Below, piece by piece: positions 15,902-24,442 of a stretch of DNA of 64,000 nucleotides. The translations under genes were made by a program, and so were the position numbers. The stretch comes from Alphaproteobacteria bacterium. Its GTDB lineage: Bacteria; Pseudomonadota; Alphaproteobacteria; Acetobacterales; Acetobacteraceae. The DNA lies in NCBI GenBank assembly GCA_020850755.1, contig JADZEB010000013.1, positions 1 through 64,000 of the forward strand, given 5' to 3'. Each line of letters opens with the position of its first letter. The stretch's first letter is position 1. The notes under the pieces are model-generated. The model did no database searches. It was not told the DNA's origin and worked only from the letters and a program-made list of their open reading frames with translations.

Positions 15902-18268
15902 ATGGCTCCTGATGGGATTGGTGCGGCGGTTCGTCGCAAGGAAGATTTCCGGTTTCTCACGGGTCGCGGCACCTACACGGATGACGTGTCACGTGCTGGG
16001 CAGCTTTTTGTCCACATCCTGCGAAGCCCACATGGGCATGCACGGATCCTTCGGCTCGACGTGTCACGCGCCAAGGCGGCGAAGGGCGTGGTGGCCGTTT
16101 ATGTCGGCGCTGACATGGCGGCTGACGGGGTGGGCGGACTTCCTTGCGGATGGCTGGTGAAAAACAAGGACGGCTCGAACATGGTGGAGCCGCCCCATCC
16201 TCCTCTGGCGGTTGAGCGGGTGCGATACGCCGGCGACGCAGTCGCCGTTGTGATTGCGCAGTCACTATCGGAGGCACGTGACGCCGCCGAGTTAATCGAG
16301 GTGCAGTACGCGATGTTGCCCGCTGTTGCAACAATCGACGCGGCGGTGTCACCCGGTGCGCCGCTGGTGTGGGAGCAGGCCGCCGGAAACACGTGCTACG
16401 ATTGGTCGATCGGCGATGAGGCCGCAACCGATGCGGCATTCCGTGGTGCCGCCAAAGTTGCGCGGGTCGAGATAAGCAACAATCGCCTCATTCCCAATGC
16501 GATGGAGCCTCGGGCGGCGATTGGAGATTTCGACCGTGCGACGGGTGAGTACACGCTCTACACGACAAGCCAGAATCCGCATGTCATCCGTCTACTGATG
16601 GGGGCCTTCGTCCTGCACATCCCGGAAAGCCGCCTGCGCGTCGTGGCACCGGATGTCGGTGGCGGGTTTGGGTCGAAGATCTTCCATTACGCCGAAGAGG
16701 CAATCGTGACCTGGGCCGCGGGCAAGCTCGCGCGGCCGGTCAAGTGGACCGGCGACCGGTCCGAGAGTTTCCTGGCGGATGCGCATGGGCGCGACCATGT
16801 CTCGGTTGCCGAGATGGCGATGGACGCGAAGGGGCAGTTCCTCGGGCTCCGGGTGAAGACGATCGCGAACATGGGCGCCTATCTGTCCACCTTCGCGCCG
16901 TGCGTTCCGACCTATCTGTATGCGACGCTGCTTGCCGGTGTTTACCGGACTCCGGCGATCCATGCGGAGGTGCGCGCGGTCTTCACGAACACAGCGCCGG
17001 TTGATGCATATCGTGGTGCGGGCCGCCCGGAAGCCACCTATCTTCTGGAGCGTCTCGTCGATGAATGTGCACGCGTTGTCGGGCTGGACCGCGTCGAGAT
17101 CCGGCGGCGCAATTTCATCTCTCCGGACTCGTTTCCTTATCAGACCCCTGTAGCCCTCCAGTACGACAGCGGCAACTATCACGCGACACTTGATACGGCA
17201 TTGAGGCTTTCCGATTGGACGGGTTTCGCCGCACGCAAGGCCGCGGGTAAGGCGCGGGGCAGGCTGCGCGGGATCGGCATTTCCACCTATATCGAGGCAT
17301 GCGGCATTGCCCCGTCGGCGGTTGCGGGCGCGCTGGGCGCGCGCGCGGGGCTCTATGAGGTCGCAAACATCCGCGTTCACCCGACAGGTAGCGTGACAGT
17401 CTTCACCGGAACGCACAGCCACGGCCAGGGGCACGAGACGACCTTCGCGCAACTTGCGGCCGACCGGCTCGGCTTGAGCATCGATCAGGTCGAGGTCGTG
17501 CATGGCGACACGAACAAGATCCCATTCGGCATGGGCACATACGGAAGCCGCTCTTTGGCGGTGGGCGGGTCGGCCATGGTCAAGGCAATGGACAAGATCG
17601 TCGCCAAGGCAAAGAAGATCGCCGCTCACCTGCTTGAGGCTGACGTCGGTGACATCGAGTTCAAGGATGGCAGATTCACGGTTTCGGGTACGGACAGGAG
17701 CAAGAGCTTCGCGGATGTCGCACTTGCTGCGTATGTACCGCACAACTACCCCATCGACGAGCTTGAGCCTGGGCTGGAGGAAACAGCGTTTTACGATCCT
17801 AAGAACTTCACTTTCCCGGCAGGATGCCATGTTTGCGAAGTGGAGATCGATCCGGACACAGGCAGGACGGATGTCGTCAATTTTGTCGCGGTAGACGATG
17901 TTGGCCGCGTGATCAATCCGATGATCGTCGAAGGTCAGGTTCAGGGTGGCGTTGTCCAGGGGATCGGGCAGGCGCTGCTGGAATGTGCCGTCTATGATGC
18001 AAGCGGCAACCTGATATCAGGCTCGATGATGGATTACACCCTGCCGCGGGCCTCTGACGTTCCGAATGTCACAGTTGCAACCGAGACGACTCTTTGCACC
18101 CACAATCCGCTCGGGGTGAAGGGATGCGGAGAGGTCGGTGCGATTGGCTCGCCGCCCGCAGTGGTCGGGGCGGTGCTCGATGCGCTGAGCGACGTTGGTG
18201 TCGAGGACATTGCCATGCCGGCGACGCCACTTCGGGTTTGGCAAGCTATTCGCCGCGCGCAGCGCTGA
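15902..18268 (+). CDS. Molybdenum hydroxylase large subunit (CoxL/XdhB-like)
   Basis: This 788-aa protein contains the aldehyde oxidase/xanthine dehydrogenase a/b hammerhead domain (about 15-130) and the Mo-cofactor-binding domain. The loop AYRGAGR (369-375) corresponds to form II CoxL-type enzymes, not the AYRCSFR of true CO dehydrogenase. [12 protein letters not shown] and the C-terminal [11 protein letters not shown] with active-site Glu744 are intact. The ATG at 15902 has a GGAGGG site upstream. Partner FAD (CoxM) and 2Fe-2S (CoxS) subunits are not encoded beside it or elsewhere in the window, so electrons must leave through distant or different partners. Confidence 0.88.
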   Translation: MAPDGIGAAVRRKEDFRFLTGRGTYTDDVSRAGQLFVHILRSPHGHARILRLDVSRAKAAKGVVAVYVGADMAADGVGGLPCGWLVKNKDGSNMVEPPHPPLAVERVRYAGDAVAVVIAQSLSEARDAAELIEVQYAMLPAVATIDAAVSPGAPLVWEQAAGNTCYDWSIGDEAATDAAFRGAAKVARVEISNNRLIPNAMEPRAAIGDFDRATGEYTLYTTSQNPHVIRLLMGAFVLHIPESRLRVVAPDVGGGFGSKIFHYAEEAIVTWAAGKLARPVKWTGDRSESFLADAHGRDHVSVAEMAMDAKGQFLGLRVKTIANMGAYLSTFAPCVPTYLYATLLAGVYRTPAIHAEVRAVFTNTAPVDAYRGAGRPEATYLLERLVDECARVVGLDRVEIRRRNFISPDSFPYQTPVALQYDSGNYHATLDTALRLSDWTGFAARKAAGKARGRLRGIGISTYIEACGIAPSAVAGALGARAGLYEVANIRVHPTGSVTVFTGTHSHGQGHETTFAQLAADRLGLSIDQVEVVHGDTNKIPFGMGTYGSRSLAVGGSAMVKAMDKIVAKAKKIAAHLLEADVGDIEFKDGRFTVSGTDRSKSFADVALAAYVPHNYPIDELEPGLEETAFYDPKNFTFPAGCHVCEVEIDPDTGRTDVVNFVAVDDVGRVINPMIVEGQVQGGVVQGIGQALLECAVYDASGNLISGSMMDYTLPRASDVPNVTVATETTLCTHNPLGVKGCGEVGAIGSPPAVVGAVLDALSDVGVEDIAMPATPLRVWQAIRRAQR

Positions 18269-18388
18269 CGCACTGGTGCTGGATTGTTTGTTCTGCGTTG
18301 GCGCGCCCTACCATGACTACAAAACTGTCAGGGCCCTGATCACCGCGAAGGTTGCGTTGTTAGTCGGTCACATGTGTCGGGCGGCCAT

Positions 18389-21130
18389 CTATGGTGCCGT
18401 CGGCGGGTTTTGGGGCAGGGCGGCACGGTAGCCAGACTTGAGGTTTGCCTCGCGACCCAAGCGCTCGGGGGCAGCAAGCGTAGCAGGCCTGGCCGATGGC
18501 AGCGCCGCCATGATGGAGGTCACGACCGCAGCAATGTGCGGGATCGACTGTGTGAACAGGACGGCGCACCAAAGCTTCACTTCAAGAGTTGCGAACATGT
18601 GCGTGACACCGACGCCGATCATCGCAGCCCAAATCGCTGCAAGAAGGACCAGCTCCTCGCGGACCATCGCCAGGCCGCGGACCAGCGCCGGTGCGTCCTC
18701 CATTTTTGGCGTGCGCAAGAATGGTTTGCTGCGGACGACGAGGCCCTGAAGCACGGCTTTCGCGATGGTATGCGTGAGCGCGAGGCCCGCAATGGCTGCC
18801 GCCAGCCGGTCCTTTGGCTTGGCGTTTGGAACGCAGAATGTGTAGAGCGATAGAACCTGCACGACCTTGAATGCGAATAGGCCAATGCTTGGGAGCATGA
18901 ACAACTCAATCGGGAACTCAAAGCGCGTTGGCGCCAGGATCAGGGCGATCGACCAGGCCAGCCCTGCGAGCAGGAACAGAAGGCCGAGGGCATCGCCAAT
19001 CCACGGCAGCCAGCCCATCATGAAGTGCCAGCGCTGGCCAAGGCTGAGGTCCGTCGCACGGGGTGAAAGCAGCGCGGTGGCGTGCCTTCGCATGATCTGC
19101 ATGGCGCCGTAGGCCCACCGGAAGCGCTGCTTCCGGTATGCCGCGAAGTCATCCGGCATCACGCCGCGTCCGAAGCTTTCGGCAACATAGACAGCTTGCC
19201 ATCCCTGCCGGAAAAGACGCAGTCCGAGTTCGGCGTCTTCGCAGATGCACCATTCCGCCCAGCCTCCGACTTCCTTGAGGGCAGACGTACGCACAAGCGT
19301 CATCGTTCCGTGCTGGATGATTGCATTGCGCTCGTTGCGCGTGACCATTCCAACATGGAAGAAACCGGCATACTCCCAGTACATCATTCTCTTGAATGCG
19401 CTTTGCGATCCATCGCGATAGTCTTGAGGCGACTGGACGAAGCCAACCTCGCGGCGACTGAAGAATGGCACCATGCGCTTGAGCCAGTCAGCGGCGACGA
19501 CATAGTCGCTGTCAAGGACGCCAATGATTTCGGCGTCGTAGGCTGTGCGGGACAGCGCGAAGTTCAATGCGCCGGCCTTGTAGCCCGGCCACTTGCCGAG
19601 GTGGAAGAAGCGGAAGCGCGTGCCCAGGCGGATGCAATGCTCCTCGACCGGGCGCCAGAGATCGGGGTTGCTGGTATTGTTGTCCACCACGAGGACTTCG
19701 AAGTCAGGATAGTCCAGGCGGGCAAGCGCATCGAGTGTCTGCCGCACCATTTCCGGGGGTTCGTTGCAGATTGGGATGTGTATCGAGACCTTTGGAAGCC
19801 GCGCCCCTTGGGGCGACAAGCGCGCTGGCCAGATCCGTTGCCACCGCCTGCCAAAGATTGCCTCGGTCATTTCGAATGCATCCGAGGCTAGGAGCATCAG
19901 CAGCAGGAACTGTGTGATGATAAGCCCAGTCCAAATGGCTGCAGCGAGTGCGCTGAGGTATGTCTCCGTCATGGTCATGATCGTGGCGACAAGTGTCGCT
20001 GCGAAGGCCTGCGTGAGGATCGCGAATGCGATCTTACCGCTGACGGCGATGTCGGGCCGGTGGTGTAGCATCGGCACGGCGAGGAGCAGAAAGAGCATTG
20101 CGGCAATTGCGGCCCAGTTGCTCCAATCAGGGCGTTCTTGCACCGGGCCAGTCAGGGGCCACTTCGCCTGTCGATCGAGATCGAACATGCCCCAATAGCC
20201 TGCGGCCCGCCCTTCAAATGGGGTCTTCCATGGTTGGTCGAAAGCCTCCATGACGAAGTAGTCGATTCCGCGCGTGCGTGCGATGTCGAAGAAGCGGCGC
20301 ATGAAGATCGCCTGGTTCACCACGGATGCGCGAGCTGCGCCAATGTCTCGGCCTCCCGATGGCCAGCCGATCTCACCAATCACGACCGGCTTGTGTGGAA
20401 ATGCTGCTTGGACTGCATCGAGCTTCTCGAACGTGAAGCGGATGGCGTCGTCGACGGGAAGGCCCTCCCAGTAGGGCAGGAGGTGGACCGTAATAAAGTC
20501 GACCGAGGCGGCCAGTTCAGGATGATCTAGCCATACGTGCCACGGCTCTGCGGTCGAGACTGGCTGCCTGACGGCCCGCTTGACCTGCGCGATGTAGCCG
20601 GCGAGTTGTGCGACCGTGAGGTCCCCGCGAAGAACCGCTTCGTTGCCCACCATGATTCGCTCGACATTGGAGTTGGCGCGGGCAACGTCGGTGAGCCTGC
20701 GAATTTCCGTTGCATTGCGTTCGAGCCGGCGGTCAAGCCATGCGCCCGCCGTGACGCGCAATCCTATGTCGTTTGCGAGTGCCGGAATCCGCTCGAGCCC
20801 GCCGTTCACGGAATAGGTGCGGATCGAGCGCGTGATGGTTGCTGCGCGGGCAAGGTCGCTCTCGATCTGCGCTGCGGTCGGCCCACTCCCATTCTCCGGT
20901 GTCTGCCCACGCTGGTAAGGACTGAACGCCAATCCAGCGACCGGTCCGTCAAAATCCGGGGCAGGCACCGGCCGGTTCCAGACATACCAGATGCTCACGT
21001 TCAGCAGTGCTGTAAACGCCAGCACAATATATGAAATAAACATGGGGCGTCCTGCCAAATGCGTTCGAGTCACTTTTTGCAAGTTATTTGCGGGGCTTTG
21101 TGATGTCGTAGATGCGCTGAATTTGTTCAT
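18389..21130 (-). CDS. GH17-GT2 fusion, NdvB-like beta-glucan synthase
   Basis: This is a 913-aa membrane protein. A transmembrane anchor (about 28-50) is followed by a periplasmic GH17 domain (about 65-340) with the acid/base Glu in VGNEAVLRGDL and the nucleophile Glu in VIGEIGWPSGG. Further membrane helices and a GT2 domain (about 460-700) follow, the latter with GVLDSDY, ICEDAELG and a KQRFRW motif, then C-terminal helices. GH17 parts of such NdvB proteins act as transglucosylases on beta-1,3-glucan, while GT2 polymerises from UDP-glucose. The start at 21130 precedes the anchor; the frame is open to 21289. Likely product: cyclic or branched periplasmic beta-glucan. Confidence 0.87.
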   Translation of the reverse strand: MNKFSASTTSQSPANNLQKVTRTHLAGRPMFISYIVLAFTALLNVSIWYVWNRPVPAPDFDGPVAGLAFSPYQRGQTPENGSGPTAAQIESDLARAATITRSIRTYSVNGGLERIPALANDIGLRVTAGAWLDRRLERNATEIRRLTDVARANSNVERIMVGNEAVLRGDLTVAQLAGYIAQVKRAVRQPVSTAEPWHVWLDHPELAASVDFITVHLLPYWEGLPVDDAIRFTFEKLDAVQAAFPHKPVVIGEIGWPSGGRDIGAARASVVNQAIFMRRFFDIARTRGIDYFVMEAFDQPWKTPFEGRAAGYWGMFDLDRQAKWPLTGPVQERPDWSNWAAIAAMLFLLLAVPMLHHRPDIAVSGKIAFAILTQAFAATLVATIMTMTETYLSALAAAIWTGLIITQFLLLMLLASDAFEMTEAIFGRRWQRIWPARLSPQGARLPKVSIHIPICNEPPEMVRQTLDALARLDYPDFEVLVVDNNTSNPDLWRPVEEHCIRLGTRFRFFHLGKWPGYKAGALNFALSRTAYDAEIIGVLDSDYVVAADWLKRMVPFFSRREVGFVQSPQDYRDGSQSAFKRMMYWEYAGFFHVGMVTRNERNAIIQHGTMTLVRTSALKEVGGWAEWCICEDAELGLRLFRQGWQAVYVAESFGRGVMPDDFAAYRKQRFRWAYGAMQIMRRHATALLSPRATDLSLGQRWHFMMGWLPWIGDALGLLFLLAGLAWSIALILAPTRFEFPIELFMLPSIGLFAFKVVQVLSLYTFCVPNAKPKDRLAAAIAGLALTHTIAKAVLQGLVVRSKPFLRTPKMEDAPALVRGLAMVREELVLLAAIWAAMIGVGVTHMFATLEVKLWCAVLFTQSIPHIAAVVTSIMAALPSARPATLAAPERLGREANLKSGYRAALPQNPPTAP

Positions 21131-21603
21131 GAGACTTACGTTCGGTTTGTGTCGCAGATGACGGCTGCGGGGCCAGGCGCCTTGGGCGTCGTCAGCAAGC
21201 ACTTCAGCCCACGACTGCGGCGGGGACTGGGTGTCTTTATGGCAAGGAGGGGGCAGACATACCGGCGACCACGGCCCGCCCTTCGCCATGAGGTAGGCCG
21301 CGGATGTGATGAACCTGCGAAATCTGTCCGTGCAGCTGCCAGAAGGTTCGAACGATAGGTCGGCCCGACTTGCTTGACAGGCGGATCGGCGGATGTTGTC
21401 GTTCGATACGGTAGCGGATCAGGGCAAGGTGATGTTCGCTCGGTTGCGGGGATTTCGGGCATCACATAGGGCTGCTGGATCCGCGGTCATCGGGGAAGGC
21501 AGCTTTTCGACGCATGACCTCATGCTTGATGGAGGCGCATCCCGGCCAAGAGGGAGCTGACCGGATTATCAATGCCGGCATCAACGACAAATGGGAGGCG
21601 GCA
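21131..21603. other. Divergent intergenic region
   Basis: These 473 nt separate the leftward glucan synthase from the rightward transport/Hyu cluster, so promoters for both should lie here. A TTGACA hexamer at 21374-21379 is the only good -35-like box on the plus strand; no well-spaced -10 follows. No gene, strong hairpin or repeat was recognised. Confidence 0.45.
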
Positions 21604-22716
21604 ATGAGCGAAACGAGCAATAGACTTGGGCATGGTTCCGCATGCGAGCGTCTCTACAACCAGGCCGCAGAGCGCGCCGCGGCTTTTGATCCGGGGCGCG
21701 ACTGGGTTGCGGCGGGTGGGCATGGCGCAAGGCGGCGCCAGTTCCTGATGCTCGCGATTGCATCTGGCGCGGTTTTCGCAGGCGGTGTGGCGCGTGGTCA
21801 GTCCCGGGTCCCATTCCGTATGGACGAGATCAATGCCGTCCATTACCTGGCCACTCACCTGATCGAATCACGCCTCCCGCAGGGTGCTCCATTGAGTTGG
21901 CAGATGGTGCGCGTGGGTTCGGTGGGCCATGCGCGGGTAGCGGCGTTCACGCGCGGTGACCTTGATGGTTTTGCGACCGGGTGGAACTACCTTGCGACCA
22001 TCGAGTTGAAGGATCTCAAAGGCGTTGCGGTGTGCGGGGTGGGTGGTGGCGGCTCTCGCCTCGTCGCACGGCGTGGCTCGGGGATCACCAAACTGGCGGA
22101 TGTTAAGGGGCGAAGGGTTGGCGTGCTCCAACTCAACAGCCAGGATATCATGCTGATCTACGCGCTGAAGGCGATTGGCATCGACGCGATGCGCGAAGTA
22201 ACGCGCGTTGCGATCGGCAACCCTGGGGGCATCGTAGCGGCATTGGCGCGAGGCGACATCGATGCTGCGTCTGTCCAGGAGCCATTCGGTTCTGTGATGA
22301 TGGCCCAACAGGGCGCCACGATGATCACCGACTTCAACACCGAGGCTTTCGGGTCGTCCCATGGCGGGCTGTATGTGCGCGAGGCCTTCGTTTCGCAGTA
22401 TCCGCAGCAGACCGAGGCTATCGTCAGTGCCACTGTGAAGGCGATCGAGTTCCTGACTAGCGACAAGGAGGCCTATATCGCGTTGGCTCAACGCGTCATG
22501 GGGCAGACTAGGGAGATCGCGCAACTCGCGGTCGAGAATTCGCGACCTTCACCCAATATGCCCATGGATACGATTCGGAAAATCTGCCGCGCCGTCTTCG
22601 AACTGGGGCTTGAGGAGCGCGATGTCTCGGGTGTTATCCAATCGCGTGTCAACTACTCCTTCCTGGAGAGGGTAACAGGGCGGACCAAGGAGCAGCTTGG
22701 CTATGTCGCCGCCTGA
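21604..22716 (+). CDS. SsuA/TauA-type ABC substrate-binding protein with Tat-like signal
   Basis: This 370-aa periplasmic binding protein belongs to the nitrate/sulfonate/taurine family. An unusually long charged N-region precedes a twin-arginine motif RRRQFLM (43-49), a hydrophobic core and a cleavage region ending ARGQS near 67, indicating export in folded form. The body shows VRVGSVGHARVAAFTRGDLDGF, VKGRRVGVLQLNSQDIML and VQEPFGSVMMAQQGA. A GGGAGG ribosome-binding site precedes the ATG at 21604. Its stop overlaps the permease start, making it the first gene of a seven-gene cluster. Confidence 0.88.
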   Translation: MSETSNRLGHGSACERLYNQAAERAAAFDPGRDWVAAGGHGARRRQFLMLAIASGAVFAGGVARGQSRVPFRMDEINAVHYLATHLIESRLPQGAPLSWQMVRVGSVGHARVAAFTRGDLDGFATGWNYLATIELKDLKGVAVCGVGGGGSRLVARRGSGITKLADVKGRRVGVLQLNSQDIMLIYALKAIGIDAMREVTRVAIGNPGGIVAALARGDIDAASVQEPFGSVMMAQQGATMITDFNTEAFGSSHGGLYVREAFVSQYPQQTEAIVSATVKAIEFLTSDKEAYIALAQRVMGQTREIAQLAVENSRPSPNMPMDTIRKICRAVFELGLEERDVSGVIQSRVNYSFLERVTGRTKEQLGYVAA

Positions 22717-23620
22717 TGCGGCAGCAGCTGCGCCTCCCGAGAGGGCTCAAGCCCTTAAGCCGGGGTCTCAATTGACGTCATCGGTGGGGCACGCGCAGAG
22801 TCCGCGTAGGACGTGGAGGTTTCCCGGCTTTGATCCGCTGGGCCTTGCCCTTCCCGTTGGCGTTCTGCTGGCATGGACATTCGCGTATCTCTGGGAGGTT
22901 ATGCCACGAGTTCTCCTCCCGGCACCATGGGAAGTGCTCGCCACGATTGGTGAGTGGATCAGCCCCGCCTGGGGCTCAGGCCGCCCGGCATACTTCACGG
23001 GAACCTGGGTCACGGACGCGCTCGGGTCCGCATTCAGGGCTCTCATCGGCTTCGCGATCGGCTCGGTTGCCGCAGTCCTTCTTGGGATATGGGTCGGATG
23101 GAGCCGGACTGCGGAACGCTTCCTCGATCCTACCGTGCAACTGCTGCGACCGATGCCGCGAACGGCATTGCTCCCGTTCGCGATCATCTTCTTCGGACTG
23201 GGCAACACCCCGGCGTTGTTCTTGGTGGTTTATGGCGTGTTTCTGCAGGTCTACATCCAGGTTGTCACCGGCGTGAAGCTCGTCAGCCGCGATTGGAAGC
23301 GCGCGGCTTACATGCTGGGTGCGTCGCACGCACAGGTGCTTCGTCGGGTAGTGTTGCCTGGGGCTATGCCATACATATTCGCCGGTTTGCGGCTGGGCAT
23401 CGCATACTCCTGGACCCTCATGATCCTGGCCGAAATGTTCGCGGTATCGGCTGGCTTCGGCTACGTGCTATGGCGCGGCTACGAGTTCATGCGGATGGAT
23501 ATCGTGCTCGGTGGAATGATAATGCTCGGAATTTTCGGCTTCTTGTCCGATCGTGTCATCGTTTGGGTTGGCCGCCGAAAGCTCGCCTGGGCACAAGACA
23601 TCGCGGGGTCGCAGCTGTGA
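22703..23620 (+). CDS. ABC transporter permease (SsuC/TauC type)
   Basis: This 305-aa inner-membrane permease has a Pro- and Ala-rich cytosolic N terminus and about six hydrophobic helices from residue 45. The ATPase-contacting EAA-like loop is around SRDWKRAAYMLGASHAQVLRRVVLPGAMP. The ATG at 22703 overlaps the binding-protein gene; a TTG at 22697 sits at a better distance from the AAGGAG at 22687-22692 and may be the true start. It overlaps the ATPase gene by GTGA. Substrate presumably matches the downstream hydantoinase-type enzymes. Confidence 0.88.
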   Translation: MSPPDAAAAAPPERAQALKPGSQLTSSVGHAQSPRRTWRFPGFDPLGLALPVGVLLAWTFAYLWEVMPRVLLPAPWEVLATIGEWISPAWGSGRPAYFTGTWVTDALGSAFRALIGFAIGSVAAVLLGIWVGWSRTAERFLDPTVQLLRPMPRTALLPFAIIFFGLGNTPALFLVVYGVFLQVYIQVVTGVKLVSRDWKRAAYMLGASHAQVLRRVVLPGAMPYIFAGLRLGIAYSWTLMILAEMFAVSAGFGYVLWRGYEFMRMDIVLGGMIMLGIFGFLSDRVIVWVGRRKLAWAQDIAGSQL

Positions 23621-24402
23621 GCCAGGATCGCCGACCGATCGTCGAGGTAGCCGGTGTCACGAAGCAGTACAGCGCCCGCGATCGACGCACAACGTTGGCG
23701 CTCACTGAAGTGACTGCTTCGTTCTTTGAGGGACAGATCACCTTGCTGATCGGCCCTTCTGGCTGTGGCAAGACCACACTGCTCAATATGATTGCTGGGT
23801 TCGAGGCGCCAACCACGGGGACAATCCTAGAGGCCGGCGAGACAGTCACTGGCACGAACCCGCGCAGAGGGGTGATCTTCCAAGACCCCAATCTGTTCCC
23901 GTGGTTGACGGTTTGGGAGAATGTCTTGTTCGGGCCGGAGGTTCGCGGAGAGAATCGTCGGACCGCGGAGGCGCGAGCGGAATCGCTCTTGCGGATGGTC
24001 AATCTCTGGGACTTCCGCAATCACAAGCCGTATCAGCTTTCGGGTGGCATGCGGCACAGGATCGCGATCATTCGCACACTGGCAAATGATCCTCACCTCC
24101 TGCTGGCGGACGAGCCATTTACAGCTCTTGATGAGCATACCAGGCGCAAGCTGCAGGGCGACTTTCTGCGGATCGTGCAAGAGACCCGGAAGTCCGTGAT
24201 ATTCGTCACACATAACATCGAGGAGGCGGTCTTTCTGGCTGACCGGATCGTTGTCATGAGCCCAAGTCCAGGGCGCATCAAGACCGTCATCGACGTAGAT
24301 CTCCCGAAGCCCAGGGACATCCTCAGCAATGAGTTCAACCGCTGGCGCGGCCTGCTTTACAACCTGATCACTCCAGATGTTGTCGAGGAGACTGTCAGCT
24401 AG
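23617..24402 (+). CDS. ABC transporter ATP-binding protein (SsuB/TauB type)
   Basis: This 261-aa ATPase starts at the GTG at 23617, overlapping the permease stop. Walker A GPSGCGKTT is at 46-54, Walker B reads LLLADEPFTALDEHTR, and the switch His is in VIFVTHNIEEAVFLADR. The signature is the variant LSGGMRHR, usual in the nitrate/sulfonate branch. It completes a binding-protein, permease and ATPase set and is followed after 40 nt by hyuB, so transport and enzyme genes are probably on one mRNA. Confidence 0.9.
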   Translation: MSQDRRPIVEVAGVTKQYSARDRRTTLALTEVTASFFEGQITLLIGPSGCGKTTLLNMIAGFEAPTTGTILEAGETVTGTNPRRGVIFQDPNLFPWLTVWENVLFGPEVRGENRRTAEARAESLLRMVNLWDFRNHKPYQLSGGMRHRIAIIRTLANDPHLLLADEPFTALDEHTRRKLQGDFLRIVQETRKSVIFVTHNIEEAVFLADRIVVMSPSPGRIKTVIDVDLPKPRDILSNEFNRWRGLLYNLITPDVVEETVS

Positions 24403-24442
24403 CTTTCAGTACCAGCACATCGGCAACGGAAAAGGGGAGAGA

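Noticed and set aside
15028-15972. 314-codon minus-strand frame across the 343-nt gap
   Set aside because: Mostly antisense to the aspartate-dehydrogenase-like gene; the intergenic part is explained better by dyads and a possible repeat.
16592-17830. 412-codon minus-strand frame
   Set aside because: Antisense to the molybdenum hydroxylase gene, whose motifs are unmistakable.
18328-18339. Perfect 12-bp palindrome TCAGGGCCCTGA between convergent genes
   Set aside because: No loop and no T tract; too short to call a terminator or binding site.
21149-21358. 69-codon frame in the divergent spacer
   Set aside because: No ribosome-binding site, no recognisable domain and Arg-rich non-coding-like composition.
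21374-21379. TTGACA hexamer as promoter of the transport/Hyu cluster
   Set aside because: No -10-like sequence at acceptable spacing; recorded only in the description of the spacer.
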